8,012 nt of DNA from Acidobacteriota bacterium. GTDB taxonomy: Bacteria > Acidobacteriota > Vicinamibacteria > Vicinamibacterales > 2-12-FULL-66-21. The notes under the pieces are model-generated. The model was not told the origin of the DNA. It saw nothing but the letters and a program-made list of their open reading frames with translations, and ran no database searches. A program made the translations under genes and the position numbers. The stretch lies in NCBI GenBank assembly GCA_013362195.1, contig JABFWM010000354.1, positions 1 to 8,012 of the forward strand, read 5' to 3'. This document shows positions 1 through 5,132 of the stretch, piece by piece (the first letter of the stretch is position 1; every line of letters begins with the position of its first letter).

Positions 1-1
1 C

Positions 2-610
2 GTCGACATCAGCGATGCCGCGGCGGTCGGCGCCGCGTTCGCGGCGGCGGCTGCCGCGCTCGGGCCGGTCGACATCCTGATCAACAACGCCGGCGTCACC
101 CGCCACCCGACGCTGGAGCACACGACGCCGGCAGGATTCCGGGAAGACGTGGACGTCAACCTGAACGCCGCCTACAGCTGTGCGCACGCCGTGCTGCCGG
201 CGATGAAGGCCCGCCGGCGCGGCGCGATCGTCAACGTCGGCTCCGTCAACGGCCTGTCCGCGCTGGGCGACGCCGCGTACAGCGCCGGCAAAGCCGGTCT
301 CATCAGCCTCACCAGGGCGCTCGCGCTGGAGTTCGGGCGCTACAACATCCGCGCGAACATCGTCTGCCCGGGCACCGTTCGCACGCCGATCTGGGACGAG
401 CGCCTCGCCCGCAATCCGGCCGTGCTGGACCAGCTCGCGCGCTGGTACCCCCTGCGGCGCATCGTCGAGCCGATCGAAGTGATGCGCGCGGTGGCGTTTC
501 TGGCGTCCGACGCGGCCTCGGCGATCACCGGCGTCGTGCTGCCGGTCGACTGCGGCTTGACGGCGGGCAACCTCGTGATGGCGCGGGAACTCACGTTGGA
601 AGACCTCTAA
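2..610 (+). CDS. Short-chain dehydrogenase/reductase (SDR), 5'-truncated by window edge
   Basis: C-terminal 202 residues of a classical SDR that uses NAD(P)(H) to interconvert an alcohol and a ketone in the cytoplasm. The reading frame is open from base 2, so the GTG at 149 is an internal valine and not the start. Roughly 50-65 N-terminal residues, including the glycine-rich TGxxxGxG cofactor motif, lie outside the window. Visible family marks, numbered from base 2: NNAG at 28-31, the structural Asn in DVNLNAAY, catalytic Ser81 in NVGSVNG, and Tyr93/Lys97 in YSAGK. The Ser-Tyr spacing is normal. The C-terminal PGTVRTP and LPVDCGLTAG segments match the usual cofactor loop and the VDGGxxxG end, with Cys replacing one Gly. 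These marks fit the glucose 1-dehydrogenase/3-oxoacyl-ACP reductase-like group. Substrate cannot be read from sequence. The Gfo/Idh/MocA gene 109 bases downstream on the same strand suggests sugar or polyol metabolism (inference). Confidence 0.93.
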   Translation, partial: VDISDAAAVGAAFAAAAAALGPVDILINNAGVTRHPTLEHTTPAGFREDVDVNLNAAYSCAHAVLPAMKARRRGAIVNVGSVNGLSALGDAAYSAGKAGLISLTRALALEFGRYNIRANIVCPGTVRTPIWDERLARNPAVLDQLARWYPLRRIVEPIEVMRAVAFLASDAASAITGVVLPVDCGLTAGNLVMARELTLEDL

Positions 611-648
611 GATAGTGCCTCGCCTACGCGGTCGCGGCCGGCGCCTCG

Positions 649-668
649 TCACGATGTCCATTTCGTGA
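649..668. promoter_or_regulatory. Inverted repeat, candidate operator upstream of the Gfo/Idh/MocA gene
   Basis: TCACGA (649-654) and TCGTGA (663-668) are exact inverted half-sites separated by 8 bases. The symmetry extends imperfectly outward: 647 pairs with 670, and 648/669 form a G-T pair. The dyad lies about 50 bases before the next start codon, in the 109-base gap between two same-strand genes. The centre-to-centre spacing of about 14 bases could suit a dimeric regulator, or the site could be a weak RNA hairpin at the SDR gene's end. There is no U-rich tail and no convincing sigma-70 promoter nearby, so this is only a candidate. The rest of 611-719 shows GC-rich short palindromes and nothing assignable. 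Confidence 0.3.
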
Positions 669-719
669 TGTTCGCGGTGGGCCGCGGGCCGTCACTCTGA
701 ATATCGCTGGGAGACGTTC

Positions 720-1763
720 ATGAACAGGAAGCGGGTGTTGGTGGTCGGTCTGGGGAACATGGGCATGTCGCACGCGCTGGCCTACACGCGCATTCCGGGC
801 TATGAGGTCGTCGGCGTGTGCACGCGGCACATCGACCAGAAGACGCTGCCCGATCCGCTCGCCCGCGCGGCGCGCTACGCGCAGTACGAAGAGGCGCTTG
901 CCGCGCTGAAGCCGGACGTGGTCTCGATCAACACGATGCCCGATACGCACGCCGACTACGCGATCACGGCGATGGAGGCCGGCGCCCACGTGTTCGTCGA
1001 GAAGCCGATGGCGCTCACGGTCGCGAGCGCCGAGCAGGTGGTCGACACGGCAACGCGCACGCGCCGGAAACTCGTCATCGGCTACATCCTGCGGCAGCAC
1101 CCGTCGTGGATCCGGTTCATCGAGATCGCGCGTCAGCTCGGCACGCCGCTCGTCTTCCGTATGAACCTCAATCAGCAGTCGAACGGCGACACCTGGGAGT
1201 GGCACAAGCGCCTCATGGAATCGTTCCCGCCGATCGTCGACTGCGGCGTCCATTACGTGGACGTGATGTGCCAGATGACGCCCGCGCAGCCGGTGCGCGT
1301 GCACGCGCTTGGCGCGCGGCTCACCAACGAGGTGCCGATCTACAACTACGGCATGCTGCAGGTCGCCTTCGACGACGGGTCGGTCGGATGGTACGAGGCG
1401 GGCTGGGGGCCGATGATGAGCGAGACGGCCTTCTTCGTGAAGGACGTGATCGGGCCGAAGGGATCGGTCTCGATCGTGATGGCCGAGAGCGCCGGCGGCG
1501 TGAAGTCAGACGACATCAACGCGCACACCAAGACCAATCAGATCCTCTGGCACCACACCGACATGAGCAAGCCGGACGAGCGCATCGACATGACCGACGA
1601 GCCGGACCACGATGCGCTCTGCGAGCGCGAGCAGCGCTACCTGCTGCGCGCGATTGACGAGGACCTGGACCTGACCGAGCACATGAACGACGGCGTGAAG
1701 AGCCTGAAGATCGTCATCGCCGCCGACGAATCGGTGCGCACCGGCCAGGTCGTGACGTTGTGA
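720..1763 (+). CDS. Gfo/Idh/MocA family NAD(P)-dependent oxidoreductase
   Basis: Complete 347-residue protein, a normal length for the family, whose members oxidise or reduce hydroxyl groups of sugars, inositols and related compounds in the cytoplasm. The N-terminal Rossmann fold shows GLGNMG at residues 10-15 after a beta-strand. NTMPDTHADYAITAMEAGAHVFVEKPMA follows, split around the family EKP signature at 94-96, with Lys95 the expected catalytic/cofactor lysine. The C-terminal alpha/beta domain begins near 120. It carries DCGVHYVD, with Asp174, His178 and Asp181 matching the usual D-x-G-x-H-x-x-D active-site pattern. The ATG at 720 is preceded by GGGAG at 709-713, six bases upstream, which supports this start. 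It follows an SDR on the same strand and may share a transcript or have its own promoter in the 109-base gap. It ends facing the amidohydrolase gene. Exact substrate is unknown; inositol, glucose-fructose and 1,5-anhydrosugar type enzymes all share these motifs. Confidence 0.93.
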   Translation: MNRKRVLVVGLGNMGMSHALAYTRIPGYEVVGVCTRHIDQKTLPDPLARAARYAQYEEALAALKPDVVSINTMPDTHADYAITAMEAGAHVFVEKPMALTVASAEQVVDTATRTRRKLVIGYILRQHPSWIRFIEIARQLGTPLVFRMNLNQQSNGDTWEWHKRLMESFPPIVDCGVHYVDVMCQMTPAQPVRVHALGARLTNEVPIYNYGMLQVAFDDGSVGWYEAGWGPMMSETAFFVKDVIGPKGSVSIVMAESAGGVKSDDINAHTKTNQILWHHTDMSKPDERIDMTDEPDHDALCEREQRYLLRAIDEDLDLTEHMNDGVKSLKIVIAADESVRTGQVVTL

Positions 1764-1765
1764 GC

Positions 1766-1787
1766 GCTTCCGCCTGAAGGCGGAAGC
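1766..1787. terminator. Perfect 9-bp hairpin after the Gfo/Idh/MocA stop
   Basis: GCTTCCGCC (1766-1774) pairs perfectly with GGCGGAAGC (1779-1787) around a TGAA tetraloop, starting 2 bases after the TGA stop at 1761-1763. The stem is strong, but no T-tract follows on either strand. It is therefore not a canonical intrinsic terminator. It may act as an RNA 3'-end stabiliser or be a copy of a dispersed extragenic palindrome. As the first of three hairpins between convergent genes, it could serve both transcripts. Confidence 0.5.
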
Positions 1788-1790
1788 TAC

Positions 1791-1857
1791 GTGAAGGCGG
1801 TTCCGGCGTCAGCCGCAAGGCGGAGGCGACGCGCGTACCTCCGCTGGCGTGCGCCGG
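1791..1857. repeat. Additional palindromic units in the convergent intergenic gap
   Basis: After the 9-bp hairpin, the remaining gap holds a short stem CGGC/GCCG (1804-1807 with 1812-1815, loop GTCA). It also holds a 7-bp perfect stem GCGGAGG/CCTCCGC (1820-1826 with 1838-1844, 11-base loop). An outer pair CCGGCG/CGCCGG (1803-1808 with 1852-1857) ends directly beside the amidohydrolase stop codon. AAGGCGG occurs three times, at 1777, 1794 and 1817. The gap looks like an array of degenerate REP-like units. A role in ending or insulating the two converging transcripts is inferred from position. Confidence 0.4.
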
Positions 1858-3165
1858 TCAGTACTTCCCGTACCGCGCGACGTCGATCCATCGACCGCCG
1901 ACCATCACGCGCTCGACGCTGCGCACGGCGCTGATGTCACGGCTCGGATCGCGCGCCAGCACGACGAGATCCGCCTCCAGGCCGGCCCCGAGCGTGCCGA
2001 ACTCGTCGCCGCGGTAGAAGAACGCCGCCGCGGTGCTCGTCGCCGCGGTGATGGCTTCGAGCGGGGTCAAGCCGCTGTCGACGAGCAGCTCGAGCTCGCG
2101 CCATGGCGCCTCGCCGCGCGCCGCATACGGCACCGTCGAGTGCCCGCCCATGACGAGACGCGCGCCGGCCAGCCCCACGCGACGGGTGAGCTGCTGCATC
2201 TTTCCGAAACCGGCGGCCATGACCGGCACCATGGCTGGCGCCGCTCCGTCGACCGCCTTGTCCGCCCGCCGTTCGAACACCGCGAGGGTCGCATCGACGA
2301 ACGGCCTCCGCTCGCGGAGCACCGCGTACAACGCCCGCGCCTCCGGTCCATCGAGATCGGCGCGCGCGAAGACCTGGTAACGGCCGTCGCGGCGCGCATT
2401 GTTGTCGGCGAGCACCGCCTGCCGGTAGCGTTCCGCCTCGACGCGCGGCACGATGCTGGTGCCGAACGAGGTGATGTGCTCGATCCCGTGCAGGCCGGCG
2501 TCAATGAGCTCGCGCGCATCGAGCACTTCGAGGTGCGCGGTGCAGGGGATATGATGCGCGTTGCAGACGTCGATGACCGCCTTCGCGCTGGCGAACGGCA
2601 GCCGGAAATAGATCTTGATCGCCGACGCGCCGCTGCGGACGTTGGTGTCGGCCGCCCGGCGCGCTTCGTCCGGATCGCGGGCGACCACGGCGTCCGCCGG
2701 GTACGCCGGGTGCTCGCCGTCGATGTGCGGCCCCGCGGTAAAGATCCGCGGACCAGGCAGGCCGTCGGCCGCGATCATGCGCCGCAGCTCGACGAACTTC
2801 TCGTCCCACTGCCCGGGATCGCGAAACGACGTGACGCCGTGACTGAGCTGCCTGAGCGCCAGCTTCGGATCGTTTTCGATATGGAAGTGCGAATCGATCA
2901 GACCGGGCATCGCCGTGCGGCCTGTCAGATCCACACGTTCGGCGTCCGCCGGCATCGGCACCGCGTCGACGGAACCGACGCGTGCGATCCGCTCGCCCGC
3001 GACGACAATGCGGCCGTGTTCGATCGGCGCCGCGCCCGTGCCGTCGATGATTCGTACCTGATCGAGGACGAGCGTTCGCGTCTGCGCGCGCGCGCCACTC
3101 CCGACAGGCGCCAGACCCACCGCCGCCGCAATCAGTACCGCCGCTGGAGACAAGAGCTTGCCCAT
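1858..3165 (-). CDS. Exported metal-dependent amidohydrolase (imidazolonepropionase-like)
   Basis: 435-residue amidohydrolase-superfamily protein, predicted to hydrolyse an amide, peptide or cyclic bond outside the cytoplasm. I chose the ATG at 3165-3163 because it opens a clean signal peptide (MGKLLSPAAVLIAAAVGLAP, cleavage near ARA-Q, residues 25-28). The frame is open further upstream, but only antisense to the dehydrogenase gene. Residues 30-85 form the N-terminal beta-sandwich typical of these enzymes (IIDGTG, GRIVVAGERIARVG), followed by MPGLIDSHFH. Predicted metal ligands are His93 and His95 (HxH), Lys184 in AIKIYF (the position carboxylated in Xaa-Pro dipeptidase-like members), His211 in TAHLE and His230 in GIEH. 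The usual beta-8 Asp of the GTDS motif is replaced: the sequence reads GGHS with His342. SGLTPLEAITAATSTAA and the C-terminal LGAGLEADLVVLARDP segment are classic for the family. No ideal Shine-Dalgarno precedes the start. It is divergent from the PQQ dehydrogenase and convergent with the Gfo/Idh/MocA gene. Substrate unknown. Confidence 0.9.
   Translation of the reverse strand: MGKLLSPAAVLIAAAVGLAPVGSGARAQTRTLVLDQVRIIDGTGAAPIEHGRIVVAGERIARVGSVDAVPMPADAERVDLTGRTAMPGLIDSHFHIENDPKLALRQLSHGVTSFRDPGQWDEKFVELRRMIAADGLPGPRIFTAGPHIDGEHPAYPADAVVARDPDEARRAADTNVRSGASAIKIYFRLPFASAKAVIDVCNAHHIPCTAHLEVLDARELIDAGLHGIEHITSFGTSIVPRVEAERYRQAVLADNNARRDGRYQVFARADLDGPEARALYAVLRERRPFVDATLAVFERRADKAVDGAAPAMVPVMAAGFGKMQQLTRRVGLAGARLVMGGHSTVPYAARGEAPWRELELLVDSGLTPLEAITAATSTAAAFFYRGDEFGTLGAGLEADLVVLARDPSRDISAVRSVERVMVGGRWIDVARYGKY
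3146..3150 (+). promoter_or_regulatory. Shine-Dalgarno candidate for the PQQ dehydrogenase
   Basis: GGAGA lies 7 bases before a TTG (3158) and 13 before an ATG (3164), both in frame with the dehydrogenase. It sits inside the N-terminal coding part of the divergent amidohydrolase. It favours a start at TTG 3158 or ATG 3164 over the GTG at 3188, which has only weak upstream purines. The GTG, however, would give the more canonical signal peptide. Confidence 0.4.
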
Positions 3166-5131
3166 GCCTGGTGATTGTAGTGGCTTCGTGCGCACCGCCG
3201 TGGCGGCGGCCGCGCTCGCCGTCCTTTCGCAGCATCCGGTGTCGCCGGCAATCGACGGCGACTGGCGCAGTTTCGGCCGCGATCCTGGCGCGCAGCGCTT
3301 CTCCCCGTTGACGCAGATCACCACCGGCAACGTCGCCGCGCTCGAACCGGCCTGGACGTTCGACACCGGCAGCCACGATCTGCAGGTGACCCCGATCGTC
3401 GTCGACGGCCTGATGTATCTCACGGGCGGATCGACGGTCTATGCGCTCACGCCGGAAACCGGGAAGCCGGCGTGGACCTATCGCAGCGACCGCGGTCCGG
3501 TGAGCCGGCGGGGTGTCGCCTACTGGCCGGGCACCGGCCGCGTGCCGCCGCGCCTCTTCACCGGCGGCGGCGACGGACGACTGATCGCGCTCGACGCCCG
3601 CACCGGCGCGCTCCTCACGTCATTCGGCGATCGCGGCGTCGTCGATCTGAAGAAGAGCGTCCGCGGAGCGGTCGACGGGAAGTTCATGCTGATCACGCCG
3701 CCGGTCGTTTACAAGGACATCGTCATCACCGGCGGCGCGAACGAGGAAGGCGAACCCAGCCTCGGGCTCTACGGCGACATCCGCGGCTGGGACGCGATCA
3801 CCGGACGGCTGCTGTGGTCGTTCCATACCGTGCCCCGCGCAGGGGAACCCGGCGTCGACACGTGGGACGAGGAGAGCTGGAAGGATCGATCCGGCACGAA
3901 CGCCTGGTCGTTCATGACGCTCGACGTGGAGCGCGGCATCCTGTACGCGCCGACCGGCGCACCGACGTCCGATTTCTACGGCGCGGATCGCAAGGGCCAG
4001 AATCTCTACGGCAATTGCCTGATCGCGCTCGACGCCGCGACGGGCACGCTGAAGTGGTACCGGCAGCTCGTGCATCACGACATCTGGGACTGGGACGTCC
4101 CCGCCGCGCCGACGCTGGTCGACGTGGTTCGTGACGGCCGCCGCATTCCCGCGGTCGCGCAGATCACGAAGATGAGCACGCTGTTCATCTTCGACCGCGT
4201 CACCGGCGAGCCGCTGTTCGGCATCGACGAACGTCCGGTGCCGCAGACGGACGTCCCCGGCGAAGAGACCTGGCCGACGCAGCCGTTTCCGGTGAAGCCG
4301 CCGCCGCTCTCGCGGACGACGTTCGATCCCGACCACGACTTCTATGCGCTGACGCGCGATCATGCGGCGTACTGCAGGGAGCTCTGGACGGCGCACAAGA
4401 TGTACACGAAGGGCATGTTCACCCCGCCCGGCGTGGACGGCACGATGGTGATGTTTCCGAGCACCCTGGGCGGCGGCAACTGGAGCGGGCTCTCCTACGA
4501 TGCGGGGCGCGGCCTCGTCTTTGCGAACATCATGAACCTCGGTCAGGTCGCGCGGATGGAACGGCGCACCGACCCGGCGACCGGCCGCGTCACGTATCGG
4601 CGGACCACGCCGTGGGGACGGCCGATCGGGCGCTTCTGGAACCCCGAGACGAGAATTCCGTGCTCGGCGCCGCCGTTCGGAGAACTGGTTGCCGTCGACG
4701 TGAATCGCGCCGCGATCGTGTGGCGGGTTCCGCTCGGCATGATCCCCGAACTCGCCGCGCAGGGGTTCCCCGACACCGGGTCGCCGAACATCGGCGGCAC
4801 CATCGCCACGGCCGGCGGCGTGGTGTTCATCGGCGGGACGATCGACAAGCGCTTCCGCGCGTTCGACGCGCAGACCGGCGCGAAATTGTGGGAGGCCACG
4901 CTCGACGCGAGCGCGCACGCGACGCCGATGACGTTCATGGGCCGCAACCAGCGTCAGTACGTCGTCGTCGCCGCCGGGGGCGACGGACTGCTGGTGTCGC
5001 CGCCGGGATCGACCATCGTGGCGTTCGCGCTGCCGACGGCGGGTCAGAAGACCCGCCCTCCAAGTACAGGTGCCCGCGGGGTCTTTCGACCCGGTGTGGA
5101 ACGGCCGGACGATCGCGCCAGGGACCATTGA
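3164..5131 (+). CDS. Exported PQQ-dependent glucose-dehydrogenase-like quinoprotein
   Basis: About 655 residues. Quinoprotein beta-propeller dehydrogenase, predicted to oxidise an aldose or alcohol in the periplasm with bound PQQ and to pass electrons to the respiratory chain. The start is uncertain: TTG 3158, ATG 3164 (used here) or GTG 3188 (begins VRTAVAAAALAVL, the neatest signal peptide). Mature sequence opens with DWRSFGRDPGAQRFSPLTQI, the usual first blade. Blade motifs recur: LIALDARTG, GWDAITGRLLW, CLIALDAATGTLKW, FRAFDAQTGAKLW. Numbered from ATG 3164, functional motifs are GGANEEGE at 190-197, HHDIWDWD at 304-311 and ITK with Lys336. The last two match the region carrying the active-site Asp and Lys in membrane glucose dehydrogenases. 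The family stretch ETWPTQPFPVKPPPL occupies 368-382. The five N-terminal membrane helices of E. coli-type Gcd are absent, and there is no CxxCH haem site, so the electron acceptor must be separate. Conserved sequence ends at VAFALP. The following ~35 residues are unlike the family and overlap a palindromic element. The next gene starts one base after the stop. Confidence 0.88.
   Translation: MPGDCSGFVRTAVAAAALAVLSQHPVSPAIDGDWRSFGRDPGAQRFSPLTQITTGNVAALEPAWTFDTGSHDLQVTPIVVDGLMYLTGGSTVYALTPETGKPAWTYRSDRGPVSRRGVAYWPGTGRVPPRLFTGGGDGRLIALDARTGALLTSFGDRGVVDLKKSVRGAVDGKFMLITPPVVYKDIVITGGANEEGEPSLGLYGDIRGWDAITGRLLWSFHTVPRAGEPGVDTWDEESWKDRSGTNAWSFMTLDVERGILYAPTGAPTSDFYGADRKGQNLYGNCLIALDAATGTLKWYRQLVHHDIWDWDVPAAPTLVDVVRDGRRIPAVAQITKMSTLFIFDRVTGEPLFGIDERPVPQTDVPGEETWPTQPFPVKPPPLSRTTFDPDHDFYALTRDHAAYCRELWTAHKMYTKGMFTPPGVDGTMVMFPSTLGGGNWSGLSYDAGRGLVFANIMNLGQVARMERRTDPATGRVTYRRTTPWGRPIGRFWNPETRIPCSAPPFGELVAVDVNRAAIVWRVPLGMIPELAAQGFPDTGSPNIGGTIATAGGVVFIGGTIDKRFRAFDAQTGAKLWEATLDASAHATPMTFMGRNQRQYVVVAAGGDGLLVSPPGSTIVAFALPTAGQKTRPPSTGARGVFRPGVERPDDRARDH
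3174..3179 (-). promoter_or_regulatory. Possible -10 element (TACAAT) for the amidohydrolase
   Basis: On the minus strand TACAAT, one mismatch from the TATAAT consensus, ends 8 bases before the amidohydrolase ATG. Transcription would then begin at or within about 2 bases of the start codon, giving a leaderless or nearly leaderless mRNA. That would fit the lack of a Shine-Dalgarno there. No good -35 is visible at the expected spacing, and the element lies inside or beside the divergent gene's 5' end. Weak evidence only. Confidence 0.25.
5038..5094. repeat. Twin GGGTC/GACCC palindromes overlapping the dehydrogenase 3' end
   Basis: GGCGGGTC (5038-5045) pairs perfectly with GACCCGCC (5050-5057) around an AGAA loop. 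About 20 bases later GGGTC (5079-5083) pairs with GACCC (5088-5092) around TTTC. Two hairpins sharing the same core and tetraloop size, so close together, look like a REP-like or extragenic palindromic unit. It starts in the codons right after the conserved C-terminal VAFALP and is translated as part of a nonconserved tail. It could also modulate transcription or mRNA decay between the dehydrogenase and the DUF5107 gene. Assignment to a repeat family needs copies elsewhere in the genome. Confidence 0.55.
5120..5124 (+). promoter_or_regulatory. Ribosome binding site for the DUF5107-TPR gene
   Basis: AGGGA lies 8 bases before GTG 5133 and inside the last codons of the dehydrogenase gene. It supports the GTG as the true start. 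With a one-base gap between the upstream stop (5129-5131) and this start, translation of the two genes is probably coupled. Confidence 0.6.
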
Positions 5132-5132
5132 C

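Noticed and set aside
149..610. GTG 149 as the true start of a short SDR-like gene
   Set aside because: The same frame is open back to base 2 and encodes the SDR NNAG motif upstream, so the gene is cut by the window edge and is not short.
1849..3174. Plus-strand open frame (441 codons) opposite the amidohydrolase
   Set aside because: Low-complexity Arg/Asp/Ala composition. The opposite strand encodes a full amidohydrolase with signal peptide and metal ligands.
3166..3423. 86-residue upstream extension of the amidohydrolase
   Set aside because: It lies antisense to the dehydrogenase N-terminus, shows no family similarity, and would bury the clear signal peptide beginning at 3165.
5032..5131. 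Frameshift or sequencing error as the cause of the dehydrogenase tail
   Set aside because: The frame is kept exactly to the expected family end, and the tail coincides with a perfect palindrome, so insertion or read-through is the simpler reading. It remains an alternative to test.
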